The position numbers and the translations under genes are program-made. From Jatrophihabitans_A sp035248685 (lineage in GTDB: Bacteria > Actinomycetota > Actinomycetes > Mycobacteriales > Jatrophihabitantaceae), in NCBI GenBank assembly GCA_035248685.1, contig DATFHF010000049.1, positions 1 to 64,000 on the forward strand: 64,000 nt of DNA, read 5' to 3'. Positions 43,281 through 51,653 of this stretch are shown here, piece by piece (position 1 is the first letter of the stretch; every line of letters starts with the position of its first letter). Below the pieces are notes generated by a model. That model made no database searches. It worked only from the letters and a program-made list of their open reading frames with translations, and was not told where the DNA came from.

Positions 43281-44699
43281 ATGACACGGGCGAGAGTCGA
43301 TGGTGGTGCGGTGACATCGGGGGCTGGGCTGCGTGCCGTCGGCGAGGGTGCTGACGGTGGCGCGCGGTTCGATCGGACACCGCCGCAGGATGTTGAGGCT
43401 GAGCAGTCGGTGCTGGGCGGCATGTTGCTGTCCAAGGATGCGATTGCTGATGTTATTGAGGTGTTGCGCGGCAACGACTTCTACCGGCCGGCGCACCAGT
43501 TGATTTATGACGCGATCCTGGATCTGTACGGGCGGGGTGAGCCTGCTGATGCGGTGACGGTGGCCGCGGAGTTGACCCGGGCCGGCACGATCGCCCGGGT
43601 GGGTGGGCATCCGTACCTGCACACGTTGATTTCCGGGGTGCCGACCGCGGCCAATGCCGGCTATTACGCCGAGATCGTGGCCGAGCGCTCGATCCTGCGG
43701 CGGTTGGTGGAGGCCGGTACCCGGATCGTGCAGATGGGCTACGGCGCGGCCGGTGGGGAGGGGATGGCCGGGACGGTCGATGACGTGGTGGATCGGGCGC
43801 AGGCCGAGATTTATGAGGTGACCGAGCGGCGGACGAGTGAGGACTTCGTGCGGATCGAGGATCTGCTCGAGGGCACGCTGGATGAGATGGACCGGATGAC
43901 GGCCAATGGTGGGCTGGGTTCGGGGGTCAAGACCGGGTTCGAGCAGTTGGATGAGATCCTGCATGGCCTGCATCCGGGGCAGATGATCGTGGTGGCCGGC
44001 CGGCCGGGGTCGGGTAAGTCGACGTTGGCGATGGACTTTGCCCGGTCGGCGGCGATCAAGCAGCGGCAGTCGACGGTGATCTTCTCTCTTGAGATGAGTA
44101 AGCAGGACATCATGATGCGGTTGTTCTCGGCCGAGGCGCGGGTGAAGCTGAACGACATCCGGTCCGGGCGGATGACCGATGATGATTGGCGAAAGATCGC
44201 GCTGCGGTCCTCGGAGTTGGCCGAGGCCCCGTTGTTCATCGATGATTCACCGAACCTGACGATGATGGAGATCCGGGCCAAGTCGCGGCGGCTGAAGCAG
44301 CGGCATGATTTGAAGCTGATCGTGATCGACTATATGCAGCTGATGACCTCGGGCAAGCGGGTGGAGTCCCGCCAGCAGGAGGTGTCGGAGTTCTCCCGGG
44401 CGATGAAGCTGATCGCCAAGGAGTTGGACGTGCCGGTGGTCGCGCTGTCCCAGCTCAACCGTGGCCCGGAGCAGCGCACCGACAAGAAACCGATGCTGGC
44501 CGACCTGCGCGAGTCCGGCTCCATCGAACAGGACGCAGACGTGGTGCTGCTGGTACACCGCGAAGACATGTACGAACGCGAATCCCCGCGCGCCGGCGAA
44601 GCCGACATCATCATCGCCAAACACCGCAACGGCCCCACCGGAATGGCCACCGTCGCCTTCCAAGGCCACCTATCCCGCTTCGTCGACATGCCGTCCTAG
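43281..44699 (+). CDS. dnaB: Replicative DNA helicase DnaB
   Basis: The 472-residue hexameric helicase begins MTRARVDGG and has the N-terminal domain PPQDVEAEQSVLGGMLLSKDAI near residue 40. The RecA-like domain carries Walker A VVAGRPGSGKSTLAMDFAR near 235, Walker B LIVIDYMQLM near 345, and ALSQLNRGPEQRTDKKPMLADLRESG. No intein is present, unlike many actinobacterial dnaB genes. The ATG at 43281 is chosen because upstream codons are not family-like. It follows the rpsF operon as in other actinobacteria. Confidence 0.96.
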   Translation: MTRARVDGGAVTSGAGLRAVGEGADGGARFDRTPPQDVEAEQSVLGGMLLSKDAIADVIEVLRGNDFYRPAHQLIYDAILDLYGRGEPADAVTVAAELTRAGTIARVGGHPYLHTLISGVPTAANAGYYAEIVAERSILRRLVEAGTRIVQMGYGAAGGEGMAGTVDDVVDRAQAEIYEVTERRTSEDFVRIEDLLEGTLDEMDRMTANGGLGSGVKTGFEQLDEILHGLHPGQMIVVAGRPGSGKSTLAMDFARSAAIKQRQSTVIFSLEMSKQDIMMRLFSAEARVKLNDIRSGRMTDDDWRKIALRSSELAEAPLFIDDSPNLTMMEIRAKSRRLKQRHDLKLIVIDYMQLMTSGKRVESRQQEVSEFSRAMKLIAKELDVPVVALSQLNRGPEQRTDKKPMLADLRESGSIEQDADVVLLVHREDMYERESPRAGEADIIIAKHRNGPTGMATVAFQGHLSRFVDMPS

Positions 44700-44718
44700 G
44701 CAGTGTGCGACGAATTTC

Positions 44719-45600
44719 TTAAGCGAGGCTGCGGACCAGCTTGATGATCGGGCCCAGCACCTCCATGTGCGGTCGCTGCACGCTGAGGTAGCTGAAGCCG
44801 AACCGTTCGCGATTCTCCAGGATCTGCCGAGCGATTTCGTCCTCGGTGCCGAACAGCAGGAACGGTGATTCCAACGCCTGCTCAACCGTGGTGTACGGGG
44901 CGTAGTCAGCGGCCACTCGGGCCGCGGCCGCGCGCCGGTCGTCGGTGACTTCGACGTCGAGCACGAAGCAGTTGCGCTCCTGCTGCTCGGCCCGTTCACC
45001 TGCGATCGACTCGTAGAAGGCGACCCGCTGCTCTGCCTCGGCGGCGGTGGCTATGCGCAGCGTGGCCGGCGGCTGCCCGGCCACCTGGAACCGGCCGCCG
45101 AAGCTGACGATGTCGGCCTTGCCGGCGGCCAGCGTCAGGGTGCGCTCGCCGGTACCGCCGAGCAGCAGCTGCGGAGGGGTGAGGTCCTGCTCGACGGCGA
45201 GCAGTTCGGTCAGCCGGTCGATGGTGTCGGAGAGCCGGTTGACCCGTTCCTGGAACGGCTGCCACGGGATGCCAGCCGCATCGAACTGTGCCTTGACCAC
45301 GCCGGTGCCAAGCCCTAGCTCGAATCGGCCGCCGGTGAGCCGGACGGCCGACATCACGTCCCGGGCCAGCATGGACGGGTTGTAGAAGCCGATGTTCAGT
45401 ACGTAGCTGCCGACCCGCAACTGTTCGCAGGCGTAGGCGGCGGCCACGGCGGCCAGGAACGGTGAGGTGCGGTCCGGACCGAGGTGGTCGACGCCCACTG
45501 CGATGTCGTAGCCGTAGGCTTCTGCGGTGCGGCAGATGTCGCGCAGATCGCTGGGCGAACGTGGCGTCGCCAGGGTGAAGCCGAAGCGGAACTCATGCAT
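44719..45600 (-). CDS. LLM-class F420-dependent oxidoreductase (TIGR03621-like)
   Basis: The 293-residue TIM-barrel enzyme shows the luciferase-like pattern: FGFTLATPRSPSDLRDICRTAEAYGYD, AVGVDHLGPDRTSPF, YNPSMLARDVMSAVRLTGGRFELGLGTG, and the C-terminal LFGTEDEIARQILENRERFG. These proteins usually bind coenzyme F420 and reduce or oxidise small molecules; the substrate is unknown. The start is ATG at 45600 or the GTG just before it, with AAAGGA upstream. It converges on dnaB with a 19-bp gap. Confidence 0.88.
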   Translation of the reverse strand: MHEFRFGFTLATPRSPSDLRDICRTAEAYGYDIAVGVDHLGPDRTSPFLAAVAAAYACEQLRVGSYVLNIGFYNPSMLARDVMSAVRLTGGRFELGLGTGVVKAQFDAAGIPWQPFQERVNRLSDTIDRLTELLAVEQDLTPPQLLLGGTGERTLTLAAGKADIVSFGGRFQVAGQPPATLRIATAAEAEQRVAFYESIAGERAEQQERNCFVLDVEVTDDRRAAAARVAADYAPYTTVEQALESPFLLFGTEDEIARQILENRERFGFSYLSVQRPHMEVLGPIIKLVRSLA

Positions 45601-45813
45601 CACGGATTCCTTTGGGTTATGGCCGGGCCGGATCGAGCCATCGGCAGCGGCGGCCTGATCGCAGGAGCGCGCCGGATCGGTAGCCGGATCTCTGAGCCTC
45701 AGCCGTTATCCACCCGTACGGTGCCGATTCACCGAACGGAATGATCCACACAATGACTCTAATCCTGGCAGCAATGGTTGCACTATGGGTTGCACAGGCC
45801 GTTTAACCGAGAA

Positions 45814-45836
45814 AGTAAGCATTTGTTATGCTTACT
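45814..45836. terminator. Perfect 9-bp stem, likely terminator of the lipid operon
   Basis: AGTAAGCAT and ATGCTTACT flank a TTGTT loop, 19 bp past the stop of the leftward flippase-like gene. The AT-rich stem stands out in this GC-rich DNA, so an operator role is also possible. Confidence 0.5.
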
Positions 45837-45854
45837 CGGGGCAGTTGGCGGCAG

Positions 45855-46922
45855 CTAGCCTCCGCTGGGCCAGCTGTCCTCGATCATGCGATGGCGTCGT
45901 CCCTCAGCCTGGTTCGAGCGCCGGGAATGGCGTTCGTGCAGGATCAGCAGGTAGGCCACCGCACCCACCGGTATCGGCAGCCAGAAGTTCCACAACCGCC
46001 ATGCCAGCACCCCGAGCACCGACACCGACTGGCTTGCGCCGCCGCTGATCAGCAGCGGTACCAGCGAACTCTCCACCACGCCCAGGCCGGCCGGGCTGAT
46101 CGGCAACGACGCGGCGACCTGGGCCACCCCGAACGCCACCCCGATGAACGTCCAGCTCGGCGTCGGCCCGAAGGCCCGCAGCGCCGCCCACAACGAGATC
46201 AGGTCGAAGACCCAGTTGCCCAGCGAAGCGGCCGCCGCCGTGAGCAGCTGCCGAGGCTGACGCAGCAGCGCGATCAGCCGGTCGGACAGCTCGCCCACCA
46301 CCCGTTCCACTTTGTCCGCCGGCACCTTCGGTACCCGGCCGACGGTCGCCACCGCGATCTTGGAGATAACGCCCCGGTTTTTCGCCAGCAACCAGACGAA
46401 GCAGCCCACCCCTGCGATCACCACCGCGCCGGCCGACGCCACCGCGATATTGCCGCCGGACGGTGAGGCGACGATGATCCGCAACACCAGAAAGGCCCCG
46501 AGCATGGCCTGCAACAGGGTCGCCGACAGCAGGGTCTGCGACACCTTGACGAAACCAGCGTCGATCTCGTCCACGCCCTCGTCGATGAGCAGGCTGGTGC
46601 CCAGCGCCGTTCCGGCTACCGAGCCGGCCGGCACCGCGTGGCTGAGCGCCACCGTCACCAGATCTATCCGAAAGGTTCGGGTGAACGCCGGCCGGCAGCC
46701 CCGCTCGATCAGCGCGTAGGTAGCAATGCTGAACGCCACCAGCGAGGCGATCTGGGCGGCCAGTGCCACCAACAGCCAACCGAGACTGGCGCCGCGAAGG
46801 TCCGGCATATCCGAGGCGGCCTGGCTCACCTTCGGCGTCAGCAGCACTCCGGCGCCGATCAGCGCCGCCAGCGCCAGCAGCCACCGCACCGGATGGCAGC
46901 GGACCGCGGTGGGCAATGCCAT
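45855..46922 (-). CDS. AglD/HpnL-like polytopic membrane protein (lysylphosphatidylglycerol synthase TM family)
   Basis: The 355-residue protein has about eight helices, the family core LSHAVPAGSVAGTALGTSLL near residue 95 and the later SLPISPAGLGVVESSLVPLL near 300, both typical of the UPF0104/LPG-synthase TM domain family. Members include MprF flippase domains, AglD and the hopanoid protein HpnL. The start overlaps the GT4 stop by one base, so it is the last gene of a three-gene operon. A lipid-flipping role is inferred. Confidence 0.87.
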   Translation of the reverse strand: MALPTAVRCHPVRWLLALAALIGAGVLLTPKVSQAASDMPDLRGASLGWLLVALAAQIASLVAFSIATYALIERGCRPAFTRTFRIDLVTVALSHAVPAGSVAGTALGTSLLIDEGVDEIDAGFVKVSQTLLSATLLQAMLGAFLVLRIIVASPSGGNIAVASAGAVVIAGVGCFVWLLAKNRGVISKIAVATVGRVPKVPADKVERVVGELSDRLIALLRQPRQLLTAAAASLGNWVFDLISLWAALRAFGPTPSWTFIGVAFGVAQVAASLPISPAGLGVVESSLVPLLISGGASQSVSVLGVLAWRLWNFWLPIPVGAVAYLLILHERHSRRSNQAEGRRHRMIEDSWPSGG

Positions 46923-48118
46923 CAGGTGCTCTGCTTTCGGGCCGGGGTAATCGGGGCTGCCGCCCGGCCGGAGTCAGGCGCCAGGCCGGTATCGGGTGGC
47001 CGGTCACCACGCAGCAGCGCCACCAGCTGCTCGATGGCCGCGTCCCAGGTCCAGTGTCGCCGGACCCAGGCCCGTCCCTGCGCACCGAGCCGGCGCGCCA
47101 AGACCGGCTCGGTGAACACCGCCAGCAACGCATCGGCCAATGCCGTCGCATCCTCCGGATCCACCAACAACCCGGTGCGCCCCTCGATCAGCGAGGCCGG
47201 GCTGCCGCCGGACCGTCCCACCACTACCGGCAGCCCAGCGGCCGACGCCTCCAGGGTGGACAGCCCCAACCCTTCGGTCTGCAGGCCGTGCCGATCGTCG
47301 CGGCAGGGCAGCGCGAACACGTTCGCGGCGGAGTAGTAGCCGGCCAGCTCCGCGGCCGGCACCGGACCGACCACGTGCACCGAGCCAGCCAGTTCCGGCG
47401 CCGCGGCCAGCGCGGCCAACTTGCCCCGCATCGGCCCGTCCCCGACGATCAGCAACCGCGCGGACGGGAACCGGGCCAGCACCGCCGGCCATGCCTCCAG
47501 CAACCGGTCCTGCCCCTTGCGCCGGACCAGCCGGGACACCGAAACCGCCACCGGTCCGCTGCCCAGGCCGTACCGGCGCCGGATCTGCGCACCGCCGTCG
47601 GGATCATCGAACTGTGCGGCATCCACCCCGCCGGCCAGCTGCACCAGCGGGGTGCTCGGGTCGATCGCCGACCGCAACTCGGCCACCGTCGCCTCGCTGA
47701 GGTAGCTGATGGCATCGAACCCCCGGCTCAACCGGTGCAGCGCGATCCGGGTGGGCAGCGCGCGAATCCAGCCCAGCTCCTGCCCGTGCGTCGAGGCGAC
47801 CAACCGCGCCACGCCCGCCCGCCGAACCAGCGGGCCGTACAGCCCGAACGGCGCCATCGCCGGAAGCCAACCGACCTGTAACCGATAGCGCCGAACCAAA
47901 TCCGCCAGCCCGGCGAACAGCAGGTACCCGTGCCGGCGCAGCACCGGAAAGTCCAAGCCGGTGTCGAACTCGGCGGCACCCGGCCAGCTGGGCGCGACCA
48001 CCACCACCCGGTCGGGCGGCAACCGGCGGACGAACTCCCAGGTAAAGGTCTGTACGCCGCCGTGCTCCGGTGGGAAATGCCCGGTGACCACCAGGGTGCG
48101 CGGTACGCCCGCGATCAC
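46922..48118 (-). CDS. Glycosyltransferase family 4 (GT-B) protein
   Basis: The 398-residue GT-B enzyme starts MIAGVPRTLVVTGHFPPEHGGVQTF, a common acceptor-domain N-terminus of PimB/PimC-like transferases, and has the donor-site block VSVSRLVRRKGQDRLLEAW and the E-x7-E region EGLGLSTLEASAAGLPVVVG. It probably adds a sugar from an NDP or GDP donor to a lipid. GTG at 48118 overlaps the stop of the fusion gene upstream (GTGA), so the two are coupled. Confidence 0.88.
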   Translation of the reverse strand: MIAGVPRTLVVTGHFPPEHGGVQTFTWEFVRRLPPDRVVVVAPSWPGAAEFDTGLDFPVLRRHGYLLFAGLADLVRRYRLQVGWLPAMAPFGLYGPLVRRAGVARLVASTHGQELGWIRALPTRIALHRLSRGFDAISYLSEATVAELRSAIDPSTPLVQLAGGVDAAQFDDPDGGAQIRRRYGLGSGPVAVSVSRLVRRKGQDRLLEAWPAVLARFPSARLLIVGDGPMRGKLAALAAAPELAGSVHVVGPVPAAELAGYYSAANVFALPCRDDRHGLQTEGLGLSTLEASAAGLPVVVGRSGGSPASLIEGRTGLLVDPEDATALADALLAVFTEPVLARRLGAQGRAWVRRHWTWDAAIEQLVALLRGDRPPDTGLAPDSGRAAAPITPARKQST

Positions 48119-50199
48119 TGCCGCACCTGCCCGTCCTCGGCGGCCACCAACAGGCCGGCCTCCAGCTGCATCCGTTCGATCACTTCGACAATCCGGCCGG
48201 CCAGCGTGGGTGCCATCGGCAGCCGCTGCGCGTCCGCGGTGACCGACACGCAGTATCGACCCGCCCAGCCGAGCGCACCCACTCCGAGCGGCACCTGCTC
48301 GGCCAGCGAGATGATCGGGTACACGTCGTTGACCGGCGCGCCGGCGAGCGCCAGTCGCACCGATGGCCCCGGCATGTTCGACACGATGGCGGTGAAGTGC
48401 TGTCCGCTGTACATCGCCCGGGCCGCCGGCCGGTGCAGCACCGGCGGTAGCAGACCGAGCAGTCGAACCACCGCGGAGGATCCGAACGGCCGCGCCGACC
48501 GGCGCCGCAGCTGAGCGGCCGCCCGCACGTCGGCCAGCCGTTGCAGTGGGCTCATCGGCGCCAGCGGGACGTCCAGCCGCAACGCCGAGGTCAGGTTGCC
48601 GGGCTCCGCTCGGCGCCCGGTGCCCGGCGGGGCCGGCAGCCGGGTGGTGATCGGCACCGCCGCGCGCAGCTTCGACCCGACGCTGTCCCGGCACTCCAGC
48701 TCGGCCAGCGCGGTGCCGGTGGCCGACAGCAGCACATCGGTGACCCGAGCCCCGGTTCGGCGGGCAAGCTCGCGCACCGGCTGCAACGCCGTGCTGGCAA
48801 AGCAAAACACCCGGGTCCCGGACAGTGGCGCGGTGAACGGCAGCGCAGCTATCCGGCCGTCGGTGGCCAGTTGCGCGATTCCCAGCACCGGCAGCGCGGC
48901 CCGCTGCAGCGGTGACGGCGCGCTGACATCCGACAGGTCCGGCGGCGGCAGCAGCGGTTCGAACAACGCCCGCATGATGTCGACCACGCCCAGGCCGTCC
49001 CCCACGCAGTGGTGCAGGATGGCCACCGTCGCCGCCTCACCCGGACCGACGTTGGGGACGAACCACAGCTGCCAGGGAGCCCGGCTCCGGTCCAACTGCT
49101 GCTCGGCTAACCGAGCCACGAACTCGGCCAGCGCCTGGTAGCCACCGGCGCCGGGCAGCACGTGCTCGCGTACGTGCTCATCGATGTCAACCTCGACCGG
49201 GCACCAGCGGGCATGCCGCCACCAGGTTGGCTGGCGCATTTGCTGTTGAAAACGCGGCATGAACTCGATCCGTTGCCGGACCAGGGCACGGACCGCGGCC
49301 AGATCCGGCGCCTTACCGTCGGCTAGTTCCAGCAGGGCGAAGCCGCCCACCGGCTGCTGCACGGTGGCGGTCTCCACATGCAGGAAGAACTCATCCTCCG
49401 GCCGCATCCGCTGGCCACGGTCCGGTGCCCGGCTGCGGGCTAGCCAAGCCGACCGCAGCCGCTCCAGCCGCACCGCCAGCCACACCAGCACGCCGCCGGC
49501 CGCCACGTCCACCAGGTAGTGATTGGCGGTTGCCACTACCACGACCGCGGTGACCAGCAGGTGCAGGAAGGCCAGCAGGTATCCCAACCGGCTGCCGGCC
49601 CAGCGCAGCGCCACCACGCTCACCCAGACCGCCCAGCCGATGTGCAAGCTGGGCATCGCCGCGTACTGATCGGCGGTGGAGGCTACCGTCCCGCCGCCCC
49701 AGGACAGCACCGGGTGGTGCGCTGCCACGATGTCGAAGTAGCGGTGATCCAGCAACCTGGGCGGGGTGGTCGGGAACAACCAGAAGCACATCAGCGCGAT
49801 CACCGTGCTGGCCAGCAGGACGTTGCGGGCCCACCGGTAGTCGGCCTGCCGGCGCCACCACATCCAGCCGAGCACCGCGAAGGTGGTGACGATGTAGGTG
49901 GTGGCGTACTCCCAGGCCGCCAACCAACCGAGTACCGGCTGGTGCGCCAGCCAGCGGTTAGCGGCCAGTTCGACATCTAGACGCAGCCAGCGTTCCCAAA
50001 CCAGCAGGGTCCGCCCGCGCCCGGCTGCCGAAGCGAGATCCACCTTGGCGCTATGGGTGATCAGCAGGTAACCGGCCCACACCAGCAAGCCGAGGCCGAG
50101 CTGCCGCAGCCCGTCGACGGCCCGGGGCGAGGCACCTACGGACCGCAGCCGGGGCAGCGTGCCCGCTGCGATCAGCGCCATGTCGTCATCGGCGGCCAA
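48115..50199 (-). CDS. Bifunctional PAP2 phosphatase / WS-DGAT O-acyltransferase
   Basis: The 694-residue protein has two parts. Residues 1-245 are a six-helix PAP2/inositol-phosphatase-like domain with AMPSLHIGWAVW near 187 and NHYLVDVAAG near 232. Residues about 265-694 are a wax-ester synthase/diacylglycerol acyltransferase with catalytic HHCVGDG (HHxxxDG) near 394 and the later FTAIVSNMPGPS. A single chain could dephosphorylate phosphatidate and acylate the diacylglycerol product. TTG at 50199 has a good GAGGGAG; ATG at 50181 is the alternative. Confidence 0.88.
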   Translation of the reverse strand: MAADDDMALIAAGTLPRLRSVGASPRAVDGLRQLGLGLLVWAGYLLITHSAKVDLASAAGRGRTLLVWERWLRLDVELAANRWLAHQPVLGWLAAWEYATTYIVTTFAVLGWMWWRRQADYRWARNVLLASTVIALMCFWLFPTTPPRLLDHRYFDIVAAHHPVLSWGGGTVASTADQYAAMPSLHIGWAVWVSVVALRWAGSRLGYLLAFLHLLVTAVVVVATANHYLVDVAAGGVLVWLAVRLERLRSAWLARSRAPDRGQRMRPEDEFFLHVETATVQQPVGGFALLELADGKAPDLAAVRALVRQRIEFMPRFQQQMRQPTWWRHARWCPVEVDIDEHVREHVLPGAGGYQALAEFVARLAEQQLDRSRAPWQLWFVPNVGPGEAATVAILHHCVGDGLGVVDIMRALFEPLLPPPDLSDVSAPSPLQRAALPVLGIAQLATDGRIAALPFTAPLSGTRVFCFASTALQPVRELARRTGARVTDVLLSATGTALAELECRDSVGSKLRAAVPITTRLPAPPGTGRRAEPGNLTSALRLDVPLAPMSPLQRLADVRAAAQLRRRSARPFGSSAVVRLLGLLPPVLHRPAARAMYSGQHFTAIVSNMPGPSVRLALAGAPVNDVYPIISLAEQVPLGVGALGWAGRYCVSVTADAQRLPMAPTLAGRIVEVIERMQLEAGLLVAAEDGQVRQ

Positions 50200-50310
50200 C
50201 GAAGCTCCCTCGCTCCGGCCCGGCAGCTTGTTGCCCCAACTCCATTGCTAGCACTCGGATAAAGACAGGGCAATTAATCGATGGCACAGTCACTCCCGGG
50301 CCGTCCACCG

Positions 50311-51501
50311 CTAGGACGGATCCCAACCGACCGCCAGCAGCAGCTTCAGCCGCCGGTCCGGTTGTTCCAGATCCTCGCCGAACAGCTCGTGCAGCTGCCG
50401 CAGCCGATACCGGACGGTCTGCGGATGAACGCGCAGCTCGGCCGCCGTCGCCTGCCGGTCACCGTGATGAACCAGCCAGGCCCGCAGGGTCTTGCGCAAG
50501 GTGTCCTGGGTGCTCTCGCGCAGGCCTTGTAGCGGGGTCAAGCACTGCTCGCGCAAGGCCCGCAGCAGCCGGGGGTCGTTGTGCACGATGATCGCGTCCA
50601 GGTGATCGGCCACGAACACCGGATCCGCGGTGAGCACCTTTTCCTCGGTAAGTCGAAGGGCAATCTCGACTATCCGCGCGCTGGCCGGCAGCCGTGCCAG
50701 CTCGACGGTGTGGCCCACGATCGCCGATGCGCCGCTCAGCTCGGCGGCCAGCCGTTGCCGGCGCCCTGGGGCTGAGGCATCCGGCACGATCGCGCCGGGA
50801 TTGCCCTCCCAGCGCAGCCGGAGGCAGGAATCGCCCAGCCGGCCGATCGCGGCCGCACCGGCATCGGGGGATGCGGTCAGCACGAATGCCGCGGTGTTCG
50901 GCAGCCGCCAACCGGCTCGCACCGCCGCCGACCGCACCGTGTCGATGCTGGCGGTGCCGGCCAGCAGCAGGCTGGCCAGCGTGTCGCGGGCCTGCTCGCG
51001 GGCGACGGTGGATTCGCGTTGCTCGGCCAGGTAGCCGGAGGCGGAGGCCGAGGACAGCTGGTCGACGAAGCAGAAGACCGCCTCGGCCAGCGCCGCGAGC
51101 ACCTCCGGCAGCGCCGAATGTTTCAGGGCCTGCCGCGAGATCTGCCGCCAGGCTTGCCGGGCACCGAGTTGGTAGGCGGCCAGCAACTTGCCGATCGGCA
51201 TGCCCTGCTGCCATTGCAGCCGGCCGATGCGTTCGAACACCTCCGGATCGGTGGACTCGCCCCACAGCGGGTCCGGCAAAGCGTTCTCGATGAGCAGGTG
51301 CTCGGCGGCCTCCAGCAGCGTTCCCACCACGGATTCGGCCGCGATAGTCGCCTCGTCCCGGTGCGCGAGCAGGAACCCGGCGTACTCGGGCACGACCGCC
51401 TCGAGCTGTCCGATCAGGTCATCGATCAGGCCGTCCCCGATGGACAGCAGGTCCGGCCGCAGGGCCTGAAGTTGCTCCACCGAATCGCTGCCGGTCACCA
51501 T
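50311..51501 (-). CDS. PucR-family transcriptional regulator
   Basis: About 396 residues. The N-terminal half is helical with a sensor-like region (QWQQGMPIGKLLAAYQLGARQAWR near 100), followed by a GGDEF-like fold and a C-terminal PucR HTH (LVHHGDRQATAAELRVHPQTVRYRLRQLHELFG). The ATG at 51501 is preferred over a GTG at 51534. It is divergent from the hopanoid operon with a shared 152-bp gap, so it is the best candidate regulator of that operon. The ligand is unknown. Confidence 0.88.
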   Translation of the reverse strand: MVTGSDSVEQLQALRPDLLSIGDGLIDDLIGQLEAVVPEYAGFLLAHRDEATIAAESVVGTLLEAAEHLLIENALPDPLWGESTDPEVFERIGRLQWQQGMPIGKLLAAYQLGARQAWRQISRQALKHSALPEVLAALAEAVFCFVDQLSSASASGYLAEQRESTVAREQARDTLASLLLAGTASIDTVRSAAVRAGWRLPNTAAFVLTASPDAGAAAIGRLGDSCLRLRWEGNPGAIVPDASAPGRRQRLAAELSGASAIVGHTVELARLPASARIVEIALRLTEEKVLTADPVFVADHLDAIIVHNDPRLLRALREQCLTPLQGLRESTQDTLRKTLRAWLVHHGDRQATAAELRVHPQTVRYRLRQLHELFGEDLEQPDRRLKLLLAVGWDPS

Positions 51502-51607
51502 CCCAGATGTAGCACGAGCGGCTAAAGTTGTCACGCGATGACAGAAGAGACGGCAATTTTCACCTCAGGTGGTCGAGAACCCTTCGTCCGGAGAGTAAAT
51601 AATCGAA

Positions 51608-51637
51608 TTGACTGAGCAATGGTTGCGCCATGTAGTC
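51608..51637 (+). promoter_or_regulatory. Candidate hpn operon promoter with embedded motif
   Basis: TTGACT (51608-51613) is spaced 18 bases from TGTAGT (51632-51637). The spacer contains GCAATGGTTGCGCCATG (51616-51632), a partial dyad that recurs with two changes at 45771-45787. CACCTCAGGTG, a palindrome, lies at 51561-51571. One of these may bind the divergent PucR-type regulator. Confidence 0.4.
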
Positions 51638-51653
51638 GGAAGAGCCCGTCCCC

